Below, piece by piece: positions 36,803-46,044 of a DNA stretch of 64,000 bases; the first letter of the stretch is position 1; each line of letters opens with the position of its first letter. The stretch is taken from contig NC_014657.1 in the NCBI RefSeq assembly GCF_000166335.1, positions 1,294,501 to 1,358,500 on the forward strand, given 5' to 3'. The notes beneath the pieces are model-generated. The model was not told where the DNA came from. It saw nothing but the letters and a program-made list of their open reading frames with translations, and made no database searches. A program made the position numbers and the translations under genes. This DNA comes from Caldicellulosiruptor owensensis OL (GTDB lineage: Bacteria; Bacillota; Thermoanaerobacteria; Caldicellulosiruptorales; Caldicellulosiruptoraceae).

Positions 36803-37649
36803 CTCTATTACTCCTCCATTCAATCATATCTAAATACGCTTCTATTCTTGTTTGTATCCCCACACCAGCACAATGTTCGTCCACAGTTATACAAAGATAA
36901 GGTAGTCCAATTTTATTACATTTTCTCATTATTAATTCTTGCAAAATAGAGTCAATTCCACATCCAAATGTCATAAGGTATATTACTCCATCAACATCTG
37001 TACTATTTCTTGCCCACTCAAAATAATTGTAGATGTCCCTAGCAGAGGACCAGAAGAATTCTTTCGGCAGATCAGAGGAATTATAAAAAGAATTAAAACG
37101 ATAGTATGCGGGATAAATAGGATTGTAGCCTGCGTTTTTTATAGTTTCCAATATACCTTTGTTTAAAAATTCATCAAAAATAACATAACTATGAGCCAAT
37201 ACCATTATATTTTTGGTTTTAGCTATCTTGGCCATAGGAAAATCAAAAAGTTGTTTATTTTTCATACTTTCTTCCGACATTATTTTCCGCTTTTTTCTTA
37301 AATTTATCTCAGGTACCACCAATTCAATCCCATGATAATTAGATTTTATGATATCCGGAATACCAATAATTTTGGGACATGAATAGGTGCCTGGCAATAC
37401 AGACACAAGGCGTGGTAAAAACAAAGCATCTACCTGGTTTTGTCTTATCAAATACTCTACATGTCCAATAAAGATTTTTACGGGAATACAGAGTTCATCA
37501 CAACTATTTTTAAGACCATATTCTACGATTTCTTTTGTTGTCTTGCCTGAAAAGATTATTTGAGAATCTTCCAAGACTTCTGGTATAACTCTTATAAAAA
37601 AGTTTTCCATTCCAGCATAGCAAAAACTATTTGGAACTCCTACCTTCAC
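36771..37649 (-). CDS. DUF2229-type activase-associated protein
   Basis: This 292-residue protein begins VKVGVPNSFCYAGMENFFIR. It has CDELCIPVKIFIGHVEYL and GTYSCPKIIGIPD, the pattern of the DUF2229 domain (an 'x-G-I-P-R-x-L' start, then paired Cys and G-H). In many clostridia this domain is fused to the ATPase in one very long protein; here three separate overlapping genes encode the modules. I choose the GTG at 37649, preceded by TGGAGAATTGCAAAA; an upstream TTG lacks a site. It is the first gene of the three-gene unit. Confidence 0.75.
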   Translation of the reverse strand: MKVGVPNSFCYAGMENFFIRVIPEVLEDSQIIFSGKTTKEIVEYGLKNSCDELCIPVKIFIGHVEYLIRQNQVDALFLPRLVSVLPGTYSCPKIIGIPDIIKSNYHGIELVVPEINLRKKRKIMSEESMKNKQLFDFPMAKIAKTKNIMVLAHSYVIFDEFLNKGILETIKNAGYNPIYPAYYRFNSFYNSSDLPKEFFWSSARDIYNYFEWARNSTDVDGVIYLMTFGCGIDSILQELIMRKCNKIGLPYLCITVDEHCAGVGIQTRIEAYLDMIEWRSNRDEKSCLPAHG

Positions 37650-37725
37650 TTTTGCAATTCTCCATTTCAAAGATTGAGACCGTTTTTTCTATTTATTTAT
37701 TTTTCATCACTTTGGCAGTAAAAAT

Positions 37726-37757
37726 ACAAAAAAATAGGCCCTTCTATTTTCGGGCCT
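37726..37757 (-). terminator. Terminator overlapping the end of nth
   Basis: A GC-rich stem AGGCCC (37736-37741) / GGGCCT (37752-37757) with a 10-nt loop is followed on the minus strand by ATTTTTTTG. The first arm and loop are encoded by the last codons of nth (stop at 37746-37744). Confidence 0.85.
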
Positions 37758-38352
37758 TGAAATACTTACAAACATCTTTTATAGTACACACTTCACATTT
37801 TGGTTTTATTGCCTTGCAAACTGCTCTCCCATGGTAAACCATCAAATTGCTAAATATAGTGTACAACTGAGGCTCTACAATATCTCTCAGCTCAAACTCT
37901 ATCTTTGTTGCATCTTTACTATTTACAAGTCCAAGCCTGTTTGAAAGTCTCATACAGTGAGTGTCAACTATTATGGAAGGTATTCCATAGATATTTGCCA
38001 TTATTACATTTGCTGTCTTTCTCCCAACTCCTTTAAGTTTTACAAGTTCTTCAATAGTAGTTGGCAACGTACCATTATATTTTTCAACTAAGATTTTTGC
38101 AGTCTCTTTTATACTTTTAGCTTTGTTTTTATAAAACCCAACAGGCTTTATATCATTCTCAAGCTCAGAAAGGTCTGCCTCTGCAAAACTTTCAAGCGTA
38201 GGATACTTTTTAAAAAGCTCAGCAGTAATCTTATTTACACACTCGTCTGTGCTCTGTGCTGCTAAAATGGTTGCAATTAAAAGCTCATATGGTTTATCAT
38301 AATTTAAAGTACACTTTGGCTGTGGATAAATCTTTAAAAGTTCTTTTATCAC
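37744..38352 (-). CDS. nth: Endonuclease III (DNA glycosylase/AP lyase)
   Basis: The 202-residue enzyme removes oxidised pyrimidines and cuts at abasic sites. The helix-hairpin-helix is LKGVGRKTANVIM, with the catalytic Lys in the GRKTA segment. The catalytic Asp is in IIVDTHCMRLSNRLG. The C-terminal [4Fe-4S] cluster loop C-x6-C-x2-C-x5-C is intact (CKAIKPKCEVCTIKDVC). The start is a GTG with only a weak purine-rich site upstream, so the exact start is less sure. It is divergent from the GNAT gene. Confidence 0.95.
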   Translation of the reverse strand: MIKELLKIYPQPKCTLNYDKPYELLIATILAAQSTDECVNKITAELFKKYPTLESFAEADLSELENDIKPVGFYKNKAKSIKETAKILVEKYNGTLPTTIEELVKLKGVGRKTANVIMANIYGIPSIIVDTHCMRLSNRLGLVNSKDATKIEFELRDIVEPQLYTIFSNLMVYHGRAVCKAIKPKCEVCTIKDVCKYFKARK

Positions 38353-38428
38353 ATAGTTTACTTTCTCTTTTTTAGTAATCTTTGTTCACTCCCAAAAAAT
38401 ATTTTGATAAAAGGAGAAAAAAGGTAAA

Positions 38429-38914
38429 ATGAACATCCGCAAAGCAACAATTTCTGATATCCCACACCTGCTTTATATCTACAACTATGAAGTTTTGAAT
38501 TCAACATCCACATTCGATATTCATCCCAAGACTACCGAAGATTTTCTGAAATTGTTCGATAGCCACAGTCACAGGTACCCTATTTATGCAGCAGAAGAAA
38601 ATTCCACTATATTGGGTTATGGTTATCTCTCCCCGTTCTCAGAGAAAGAAGCTTATTCAATCACAGTTGAAGACACTATATACATACATCCATTGTATAG
38701 GGGCAGAGGGATTGGCAAGCAGATTTTAAAATTTTTAATAAAAAGAGCTAAAGACACAGGGGCTACCAACATAATTGCAAAAGTGTGCGCTGAAAACTAT
38801 ATAAGTTTGCATCTACACAAATCATTTGGTTTTGTAGAAGTCGGAAAGCTCACCAAAGTTGGTAGCAAATTTGGTAGGTTTTTGGATGTTATTATTTTGC
38901 AGCTAATCCTCTAA
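38429..38914 (+). CDS. GNAT N-acetyltransferase, phosphinothricin-acetyltransferase-like
   Basis: The 161-residue protein begins MNIRKATISDIPHLLYIYNY. It has the acetyl-CoA pyrophosphate loop IHPLYRGRGIGKQIL and LHKSFGFVEVG, which fit the Pat/Bar/YwnH subgroup. Such enzymes acetylate small amines such as phosphinothricin-like or methionine-derivative compounds; the natural substrate here is unknown. The ATG follows AAAAGGAGAAAAAAGG. Its 3' end overlaps the convergent murJ gene by 23 nt. It is one of few plus-strand genes here. Confidence 0.87.
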   Translation: MNIRKATISDIPHLLYIYNYEVLNSTSTFDIHPKTTEDFLKLFDSHSHRYPIYAAEENSTILGYGYLSPFSEKEAYSITVEDTIYIHPLYRGRGIGKQILKFLIKRAKDTGATNIIAKVCAENYISLHLHKSFGFVEVGKLTKVGSKFGRFLDVIILQLIL

Positions 38915-40463
38915 CCTTTTTAAGCACTTTTTTTGAGTTTTCCAATACCCATTGGGCCTCTTTTATTTTCAATAAATAAATTACTGTAATATATGAAATT
39001 ACTCCACAAAATCCCCAAATCGAAATATTGATTACCTTAGTTATAAACGTCACAGGTGTTTTTACTTGTATCAGATTTTTTGCAAAAATAATACTAATAG
39101 CCATTACAAAAGAAGCAAACAGGGCTTTTATGAATACTACCAAGGAGCTTTTTAGTTCAATCTTTCCTATCTTTTTAAATAAACTACGCATAAGCAAAAA
39201 TACTGACACATACGCAACAATGCTGGTACCCAGTGCTAAACCTCTGTGTTTTAGGAATTTAACAAGCACGATATTTAAAATTACATTAATTGCCACAACA
39301 AAAATGCCATTTTTCATTGGCGTGAGAGTATCCTGGATCGAATAAAAAGTCCTGCTAAGAATTTCTCTCACCGCATACCCTAAATACCCCAAGGAAAAAA
39401 ACATAAACGCACCACTTGTCAGATAAGTTGAACGGCTGTCAAACGCTCCTCTTTCATATACAAACTGAACAATTTCGCGTGATAACACCAAAACTATAGC
39501 TGTAATTGGCACCATAATCAATATGAGAGAATTTATAGAAAGCACTAAGTATTTTTTGAACTCCTCTTTTTTCTCACTTGAAAAAAATCGTGACAAATAC
39601 GGATAAATCACAGCTGAGATTGAACTACTAAATATACCATAAACTACTCCATTCAGTTTATCTGCAAAATTCAAAGCTGAAATACTTCCCTCAGGTAAAA
39701 ACGAAGCTAAGTACCTGTCAACAAAAGAATTAAGCGACATCACCGACGAACCGATAAATACGGGCAGAACAAGTTTAAAGAGTTTATTTATATACGGGTC
39801 ACGTAGGTTAAAATCTAATTTAAACTTAAACCCCTTTTTGACTGCAAACGGTACTTGAAAAAATACCATCGAAAAGTATCCAAGTACAAATGCAACAGCA
39901 ACACCATAAATGTCAAATTCTTTCTTTAAAAAGGCTGAAAAGATGATAATTACATTGAATGGTAGTCCTACAAGTACAGGCACCACAAAGTTTTCATTAG
40001 ACTGAAGAAATCCTTGCAAGATATAGTTAGCGCCTAAAAAAATTATATAAAAAAATGTGATTCTCATCAGCTGCCAGGTCAACTGTTTTGTAGATCTATC
40101 AAATCCCCTAAAGATTGTTTCAACTATAAACGGTGAAAAGATAGAACCTATCACCGCCACTACAAGCGCAGCTATGACAATTAAAAAAAGGGACTTGCTT
40201 GTAAATCTGCTTGCTTTCTCTTTGTTCTCTTTTACTAATATTTCATTGTATATAGGGATAAAGGTAGTAGAAAAAGAAGCCAAAATACTTGCAAAAAAAA
40301 CGCCCGGCAACAGCTGGGCTGCGATCAAAGAGTCCAATTTATAACTCGTCCCGTAAAAAGCACCTAAAACAACCTCACGCAAAAAACCAAATAATTTTGA
40401 CAGTATAGTTGCAACAATAACAAAAAAGGTAGCTTTTGTAATTCTTTTGGTGCTGTCAGACAT
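38892..40463 (-). CDS. murJ: Lipid II flippase MurJ (MviN family)
   Basis: The 523-residue polytopic membrane protein has about 14 hydrophobic helices. Characteristic MviN segments are TFFVIVATILSKLFGFLREV at the N-terminus, FGTSYKLDSLIAAQLLPGV-like and FDRSTKQLTWQLMRITFF. PYLSRFFSSEKKEEFK in the central cytoplasmic region is also typical. It belongs to the family that flips the peptidoglycan precursor lipid II; some members instead move other lipid-linked sugars. It lies 48 nt downstream of manC, which could point to a surface-polysaccharide role. The general function is secure, the exact substrate is not. Confidence 0.88.
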   Translation of the reverse strand: MSDSTKRITKATFFVIVATILSKLFGFLREVVLGAFYGTSYKLDSLIAAQLLPGVFFASILASFSTTFIPIYNEILVKENKEKASRFTSKSLFLIVIAALVVAVIGSIFSPFIVETIFRGFDRSTKQLTWQLMRITFFYIIFLGANYILQGFLQSNENFVVPVLVGLPFNVIIIFSAFLKKEFDIYGVAVAFVLGYFSMVFFQVPFAVKKGFKFKLDFNLRDPYINKLFKLVLPVFIGSSVMSLNSFVDRYLASFLPEGSISALNFADKLNGVVYGIFSSSISAVIYPYLSRFFSSEKKEEFKKYLVLSINSLILIMVPITAIVLVLSREIVQFVYERGAFDSRSTYLTSGAFMFFSLGYLGYAVREILSRTFYSIQDTLTPMKNGIFVVAINVILNIVLVKFLKHRGLALGTSIVAYVSVFLLMRSLFKKIGKIELKSSLVVFIKALFASFVMAISIIFAKNLIQVKTPVTFITKVINISIWGFCGVISYITVIYLLKIKEAQWVLENSKKVLKKVRGLAAK

Positions 40464-40511
40464 ATAAGACCGCCCTTCTTAAAAAAATAATGATGAGTTA
40501 TCAAAAAAAGA

Positions 40512-41591
40512 TTATATAAATTTGTCCAGCTTTCGTTCTTTGAGAATTTCAACAATCTTTTTAACATCCTGAGCCCTGTTTTTTGAACAAACAAGAACTG
40601 CATCTTCTGTCTCAGCAATAATTACATCAGACACATTGATTGTGGCGATAAGCCGATTGTTGCCATAAATTATGCAGTCACGCGTATCAATCCCAACATG
40701 CAAAGCTTTCACAATGTTACCATCATCATCTGGCGGAAATATTGCACCAAGAGAATCCCATGACCCCACGTCGTTCCAGCCAAAATCACCAGGTACCACT
40801 ACTACCTCGTCAGCTCTTTCCATTATTCCATAATCAATAGATATATCCTGAAGAGAAGGATATATCTCTCCTATTTTCTCAAACTCTTGGTCTGTCCAAA
40901 GATACTCATATATAGAATAAAACCTATTGTATATTCTGGGCAGGAACCTATTGAAGTTTTGAATGATTGTGTCTACCTTCCATACGAACATACCACTGTT
41001 CCACAAATAATTACCACTTTTAATATATGCTTTTGCCTTGTCAAAGGACGGCTTTTCGACAAATTCCAAAACATCATAAGCTTTTTTTTCATATTTATCA
41101 CTGGAATCTCTATCAAACTTTATATAACCATAACCAGTCGAAGGAAAAGTTGGGTTTATTCCAATTGTTATGAGTTTGTTATGCTTTTCACCAATTTCAA
41201 TGCAGGTATTTATTACTTCAGCAAATCCTTCGTTATCTTTTATATAGTGGTCAGATGGAAATACACACATTATTCCATCCTCATGTATTTTTTTAATTTT
41301 AAGTGCAGCATATAAAATACAAGCTGCTGTGTTTCTTCCAATTGGTTCATAAATGATGTTGTTTCTATCTATCTCTTCATCAAGAACCTTTTCTATCATC
41401 TCTTTTTGGTTTATGTTGGTGACAATAAAGATATTTTTCTTAGGAATGACTTTTGAGATTCTATCAATTGTTTCATTTATCAAAATGTCATTTCCAGAGA
41501 GGTTTAAAAATTGCTTTGGCGACGAGCTTCGCGACAAAGGCCAGAACCTTGTACCACCACCACCTGCCATAACTACTGCAAATCTTTGCAT
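40512..41591 (-). CDS. manC: Mannose-1-phosphate guanylyltransferase
   Basis: The 359-residue enzyme makes GDP-mannose from mannose-1-phosphate and GTP. The nucleotidyltransferase signature is VVMAGGGGTRFWPLSR (about 6-21). PSDHYIKD, VLEFVEKPSFDKA and FGWNDVGSWDSL follow. It is the short, single-domain type without the C-terminal phosphomannose isomerase domain. I choose ATG 41591, preceded by AAGAGGAGGGG, over an in-frame TTG further upstream. GDP-mannose feeds surface glycans; murJ lies directly downstream. Confidence 0.92.
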   Translation of the reverse strand: MQRFAVVMAGGGGTRFWPLSRSSSPKQFLNLSGNDILINETIDRISKVIPKKNIFIVTNINQKEMIEKVLDEEIDRNNIIYEPIGRNTAACILYAALKIKKIHEDGIMCVFPSDHYIKDNEGFAEVINTCIEIGEKHNKLITIGINPTFPSTGYGYIKFDRDSSDKYEKKAYDVLEFVEKPSFDKAKAYIKSGNYLWNSGMFVWKVDTIIQNFNRFLPRIYNRFYSIYEYLWTDQEFEKIGEIYPSLQDISIDYGIMERADEVVVVPGDFGWNDVGSWDSLGAIFPPDDDGNIVKALHVGIDTRDCIIYGNNRLIATINVSDVIIAETEDAVLVCSKNRAQDVKKIVEILKERKLDKFI

Positions 41592-41639
41592 TTTTAAACC
41601 CCTCCTCTTTAAGAAATAGTAAAAATCTTCAACATTTAT

Positions 41640-41669
41640 ATTATACAATATTTTTCAAATTTTAAACAA
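41640..41669 (-). promoter_or_regulatory. Promoter of manC
   Basis: On the minus strand TTGTTT (41669-41664) and a perfect TATAAT (41645-41640) are separated by 18 nt, upstream of the manC ribosome-binding site. It also lies behind the end of the histidine operon, where no clear terminator hairpin is seen. Confidence 0.6.
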
Positions 41670-41689
41670 CGGAAAAATGCTAAAAAGCT

Positions 41690-42307
41690 TTATTTCCTTC
41701 TCTCCTCTAAGCTTTTAAAAATATCTGTCCAGTCAAGATCAAAATACGATAGTAAAACACTCAAGTGGTACATCAAATCAGATATCTCATAGATTATCTC
41801 TTCTTTTTGACCATTCTTTGCTCCAATTACTACCTCTGTTGCCTCCTCGCCAATCTTTTTAAGTATCTTATCAAGTCCCTTTTCAAATAAGTAACAGGTA
41901 TACGAACCTTCCATCTTATTTTGCTTTCTATCATTAATTGTTTTCATCAGTTCAAAAATAATATCAGTTGTAATCTTTTTTTTATCACCTTCCAAAGCAG
42001 TGAAAAAACATGTTTTGTTGCCAGTGTGGCATGCAACCCCTGTTTGTTCAACCATGGCAAGCAAGGTATCACCGTCACAGTCTAAAAATAAACTTTTCAA
42101 TTTTTGAACGTTGCCTGAAGTCTCCCCTTTTTTCCATATCTTATTTCTACTTCTGCTAAAATAGTGCATATACCCTGTTTGAATGGTAAGTTCTAAGGCT
42201 TCCTTGTTCATATATGCCAGCATAAGTACCTCGCCTGTTGTGTTATCCTGAACAATCACAGGTACAAGTCCATTTTGGTCAAACTTTAAAGCTGAAACAT
42301 CTACCAT
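41690..42307 (-). CDS. hisI: Bifunctional phosphoribosyl-AMP cyclohydrolase / phosphoribosyl-ATP pyrophosphatase
   Basis: The 205-residue fusion performs steps 2 and 3 of histidine synthesis. The HisI domain (about 1-115) has [20 protein letters not shown] and the zinc residues around LDCDGDTLL and [12 protein letters not shown]. The HisE domain (about 120-205) has [20 protein letters not shown]. It is the last gene of the operon, 1 nt after hisF. Confidence 0.95.
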   Translation of the reverse strand: MVDVSALKFDQNGLVPVIVQDNTTGEVLMLAYMNKEALELTIQTGYMHYFSRSRNKIWKKGETSGNVQKLKSLFLDCDGDTLLAMVEQTGVACHTGNKTCFFTALEGDKKKITTDIIFELMKTINDRKQNKMEGSYTCYLFEKGLDKILKKIGEEATEVVIGAKNGQKEEIIYEISDLMYHLSVLLSYFDLDWTDIFKSLEERRK

Positions 42308-42308
42308 T

Positions 42309-43061
42309 TTATATTCTCACCTCGATGTTGTGATTTTTCAGGTAACTTTTTAGGCTACCTATCAGAATCTCTCCAAAATGAAATATAGAAGCAGCCAAAG
42401 CAGCTTCTGCTCCAGCCTTGAAAGCCTCTAAAAAATGTTCTGGCCTGCCTGCTCCACCTGAGGCAATGACAGGAATGTTTACGCTACTACATATAGCCTC
42501 TAAAAGCTCTAAATCATATCCAGCTTTTGTACCGTCTCTGTCCATCGAAGTAAGTAATATTTCTCCTGCCCCTCTCATTTCAACTTCTTTTGCCCATTTT
42601 ACAGCATCAAGTCCTGTATCAACTCTTCCGCCGTTTATATAAACATGAAAACCATCATTATGCCTCTTTGCATCAATTGCAACAACAATACACTGTGATC
42701 CGAAAACCTTTGCAGCTTCATTTACAAGATCAGGATTTTTAACCGCTGCAGAATTAATCGAAACCTTATCAGCCCCAGCCAAAAGCAAATTTCTAATGTC
42801 ATCTAAATTTCTTATTCCGCCACCTACTGTAAAAGGAATAAAAACTTTTTCAGCCACATTTTTCACCACTTCTATCATTATATTTCTTTCTTCATGCGAA
42901 GCTGTAATATCCAAAAACACAAGCTCATCAGCACCGAGCTGATTATACTTTTGAGCACTCTCGACAGGGTCACCAGCATCAACAAGATTGATAAAGTTTA
43001 TACCTTTAACTACCCTTCCTCTGTTGACATCAAGACAGGGAATTATTCTCTTTGCAACCAC
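42309..43061 (-). CDS. hisF: Imidazole glycerol phosphate synthase subunit HisF
   Basis: This 250-residue (beta/alpha)8 barrel cyclase uses ammonia from HisH to form imidazole glycerol phosphate and AICAR. The catalytic Asp11 is in [14 protein letters not shown] and the second Asp in [19 protein letters not shown] context. [14 protein letters not shown] and [10 protein letters not shown] are typical. It lies 25 nt after hisA. The AICAR product feeds purH in the purine operon. Confidence 0.96.
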   Translation of the reverse strand: MVAKRIIPCLDVNRGRVVKGINFINLVDAGDPVESAQKYNQLGADELVFLDITASHEERNIMIEVVKNVAEKVFIPFTVGGGIRNLDDIRNLLLAGADKVSINSAAVKNPDLVNEAAKVFGSQCIVVAIDAKRHNDGFHVYINGGRVDTGLDAVKWAKEVEMRGAGEILLTSMDRDGTKAGYDLELLEAICSSVNIPVIASGGAGRPEHFLEAFKAGAEAALAASIFHFGEILIGSLKSYLKNHNIEVRI

Positions 43062-43086
43062 TTTTCTCCTTCTCCTTTTTGAAATT

Positions 43087-43800
43087 TTATAGTATATTAA
43101 TTATCTCCTCTAACTTGAGCTGACCTGTATAAAGAGCCTTTCCTACAATTGCCGCATCAATCCCTATACTTTTAAGTCTTATAATATCCTCTCTCGATGA
43201 AATCCCACCTGATGCTGTCAAAAAACCATCAAAAAGTTTCCGAATATATTTTGCAGCTTCGAAGTTATGCCCTTTTAGCATTCCATCAGTAGTTATATCT
43301 GTGTAAATAAGCCTTTCGAATCCTAAATTTGTTATTGTTGTAATCCCTTCTTCAATGGTAATTGTTGTTGCTTCCTGCCATCCAGAAAGTTTTACAAAAC
43401 CATCTTTAAAATCAAGAGAAGCAATAAATCTTTCTTTACCAAATAGATTTATAACTTCATTTACAAAATCAGGATTTTTAAAGATTACAGAACCCAAAAT
43501 GATATAGTCAACTCCTGAAGATATATAAAGCTCAACTGTAGCCTTGTCTCTAATGCCACCACCGCATTCAACCGTCAAGCAAGTAGCTCTTTTTATGTTT
43601 CTTATAACTTCAAAATTCACTGGCCTTCCAACTTTTGCCCCATCCAAATCAACAACATGGATGTATTTAGCACCACTTTTTTCAAAAAATTTTGCCTGCT
43701 CAATTGGATCTGAATTGAACAGTTGAACCTGGTTATAATCTCCCTGAGTAAGTCTTACACACTTTCCATTTATAAGGTCTATTGCAGGTATAACAATCAT
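43087..43800 (-). CDS. hisA: ProFAR isomerase
   Basis: The 237-residue (beta/alpha)8 isomerase converts ProFAR to PRFAR. The catalytic Asp8 is in [20 protein letters not shown]; the second Asp is in [15 protein letters not shown]. It is close in sequence layout to HisF, as expected for these related barrels. The start overlaps the hisH stop by 4 nt. Confidence 0.96.
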   Translation of the reverse strand: MIVIPAIDLINGKCVRLTQGDYNQVQLFNSDPIEQAKFFEKSGAKYIHVVDLDGAKVGRPVNFEVIRNIKRATCLTVECGGGIRDKATVELYISSGVDYIILGSVIFKNPDFVNEVINLFGKERFIASLDFKDGFVKLSGWQEATTITIEEGITTITNLGFERLIYTDITTDGMLKGHNFEAAKYIRKLFDGFLTASGGISSREDIIRLKSIGIDAAIVGKALYTGQLKLEEIINIL

Positions 43801-44402
43801 AACAAACCTCCAAAGTTCTTAAGTATTTGCAGTCCTACTTCCCCACTTTTTTCAGGATGAAACTGAGTAGCAAATATATTGCCACTTTCTATTGAAGAGT
43901 CAAACTCAATACCATGCTCACAAACAGAAGATACTATGGATTTATCTTTATTTTCCACATAATACGAATGAACAAAATACACAAACTGGTTATCCACACC
44001 CTTTAAAAGCTTTGAATTTCCTTTAACTTTTATCCTGTTCCATCCCATGTGGGGGATTTTGATGTTCTCTTTTTGAGGAAACTTTTTGACCTCTCCCTTG
44101 AAAATTCTTAAACCCTCACAACTGCCTTCTTCGCTAAATTCATACAAGAGCTGATAACCTAAGCATATACCTAAAAATACAGACTCTTTTATTTTCTTTT
44201 TTAAAACATTAACAAGCCCAAATCTCTCAAGATTTAAAATAGCGACATCAAATGCTCCTACCCCTGGCAGAACAATCGCTTCAGCTTTTTCAATTTCGTC
44301 TTTGCTTGACGTAACAAAAGCTTCAAAGCCTATGTATTCAAATGCTTTTTGTACACTTCTCAAGTTTCCCATACCATAGTCCACAATATATATCTTTTTC
44401 AC
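43797..44402 (-). CDS. hisH: Imidazole glycerol phosphate synthase subunit HisH
   Basis: The 201-residue glutamine amidotransferase supplies ammonia to HisF. The nucleophile Cys80 is in VFLGICLGYQLLYEFS and the His-Glu pair is in ATQFHPEKSGEVG. VLPGVGAFDVA is the oxyanion region. It starts 3 nt after hisB and overlaps hisA by 4 nt. Confidence 0.96.
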   Translation of the reverse strand: MKKIYIVDYGMGNLRSVQKAFEYIGFEAFVTSSKDEIEKAEAIVLPGVGAFDVAILNLERFGLVNVLKKKIKESVFLGICLGYQLLYEFSEEGSCEGLRIFKGEVKKFPQKENIKIPHMGWNRIKVKGNSKLLKGVDNQFVYFVHSYYVENKDKSIVSSVCEHGIEFDSSIESGNIFATQFHPEKSGEVGLQILKNFGGLL

Positions 44403-44405
44403 TAC

Positions 44406-44990
44406 TCATAGCACTCCTTTTGAGGATGGAATTCTATCATCGATTATTGTACAAGCTTCTTTTAAGGTTCTTCCGACAGCTTTAAAAATGGCTTCGCAAA
44501 TGTGATGGTCATTCTCACCACTCAGTTTCTTTATATGAACTGTGGTTTTAGAAGACCAAACAAAAGCTTTGAAAAACTCTACAACCATCTGAGAAGTCAT
44601 ATCCCCAAGTTTCGGTAGCTTAAAATCAACATCAAACGCCAAATAAGGCCTTCCTGAGATATCCACTGCCACCATTACAAGTGCTTCATCCATGGGAAGA
44701 ATAACATGTGCATATCTTTTTATACCTCTTTTATCTGACAAAGCCTTTAAAAAAGCCTGACCCAAAACTATTCCAACATCTTCTATGGTGTGATGGTCGT
44801 CAATGTATATATCACCCTTCGCTTCAAGGTGAATGTCAAATTTCCCGTGATGAGAAAATAGCTGAAGCATGTGGTCAAAAAAACCTATGCCTGTTGAGAT
44901 TTTATAATCACCATTTCCATCAATATTGAGAATTAGCTTAATATCTGTCTCTTTTGTCTTTCTCTGAACTTCAGCAACTCTTTGACCCAT
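44406..44990 (-). CDS. hisB: Imidazoleglycerol-phosphate dehydratase
   Basis: The 194-residue Mn-dependent dehydratase makes imidazole acetol phosphate. It has GIGFFDHMLQLFSHHGKF, the metal-binding DDHHTIEDVGIVLGQA and AVDISGRPYLAFD. SGENDHHICEAIFKA follows near the C-terminus. It lacks the N-terminal phosphatase domain of the enteric bifunctional HisB, so histidinol phosphatase must be a separate protein. The start overlaps hisC by 20 nt. Confidence 0.96.
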   Translation of the reverse strand: MGQRVAEVQRKTKETDIKLILNIDGNGDYKISTGIGFFDHMLQLFSHHGKFDIHLEAKGDIYIDDHHTIEDVGIVLGQAFLKALSDKRGIKRYAHVILPMDEALVMVAVDISGRPYLAFDVDFKLPKLGDMTSQMVVEFFKAFVWSSKTTVHIKKLSGENDHHICEAIFKAVGRTLKEACTIIDDRIPSSKGVL

Positions 44991-46044
44991 CTTTTGCGTT
45001 CTCCTTTTTAAATCGAATGAGATTTTCTATTATTATATCATTATCTTGAGGCTTGCCCAATGTAATTCTTAAAAGTTTTTTGTCCCCTACCTCGAATTTT
45101 TTTACAAGAATTTTGTTTGCAATAAGATATTCAAATATTTTGTCGGCATACTCATCTACAACTGTTACAAAGTTTGCTTCAGACCGAATCACAAAGTAAT
45201 ATTCTTTAAGTTTTTGTATCATCTTATCTCTTTCATCTTTTATGAGCTGGATGTTATTTTTTAGCTTTTCGAAATTTTCAAGAACCTTGATAGCGATGTG
45301 CTGTGTTAATACATTGACATTATAGGGCGGTTTTACTTTGTGAAGGTTTTTTATAATACTTTCATTTGCAATGCCATAACCACATCTTATACCCGCAAAA
45401 CCTATTTTAGAAAAGGTTTTAATAATTATTGTGTTATTGTATCTTCTTGCAAACTCTATATAGTCAATATTGCTGTATTCACCGTAAGCATTGTCAATTA
45501 CCACAAGCTTTGAAGGAAATGCTTCCACAACAGCCTTTAAATTTTCAGTGCTCCATACAATCCCGGTTGGATTATTTGGAGTATCAATAAATATTACTTT
45601 TATTCTCTCATTCACTCTTATCTTATCAATCACCTTTTCAACGTCAATTTCCCAGTGGGGAGTAATATCAAAAAAACAGGACCCAACTCCAAAAAGTTCA
45701 GCAGTTATTCTATACATCGTAAACGAAGGATATAGAAAAAATACCTGGTCATTCTCCTCACAGCATGCTTGAATAATAAGCTGAATTATCTGATCCGATC
45801 CATTTCCTACAATAAAATTTTCACTTTTCAAACTGTAAAACCTTGCTAAAGCTTCTTTAAGTGGTTGAGAATTGATTTCTGGATAAAAACGCAAATCAAG
45901 CATGCTATTTTTTAAGGTGTCCAAAATTATATTTTTTAACTCTTCAGGAAGTTCAAGAAGATTTTCGTTGGCATCCGCTTTGACCAAACATTCTATTTGG
46001 GGCGTTGTATAGTTTGAAAAATTTTCTAATCTTTTTTTAAACAT
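44971..46044 (-). CDS. hisC: Histidinol-phosphate aminotransferase
   Basis: The 357-residue PLP-dependent class II aminotransferase converts imidazole acetol phosphate and glutamate to histidinol phosphate. It has KADANENLLELPEEL, FIVGNGSDQIIQLI and IDTPNNPTGIVW. The PLP Lys is in IIIKTFSKIGFAGIRCGY. The start overlaps hisD by 8 nt. Confidence 0.95.
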   Translation of the reverse strand: MFKKRLENFSNYTTPQIECLVKADANENLLELPEELKNIILDTLKNSMLDLRFYPEINSQPLKEALARFYSLKSENFIVGNGSDQIIQLIIQACCEENDQVFFLYPSFTMYRITAELFGVGSCFFDITPHWEIDVEKVIDKIRVNERIKVIFIDTPNNPTGIVWSTENLKAVVEAFPSKLVVIDNAYGEYSNIDYIEFARRYNNTIIIKTFSKIGFAGIRCGYGIANESIIKNLHKVKPPYNVNVLTQHIAIKVLENFEKLKNNIQLIKDERDKMIQKLKEYYFVIRSEANFVTVVDEYADKIFEYLIANKILVKKFEVGDKKLLRITLGKPQDNDIIIENLIRFKKENAKDGSKSC

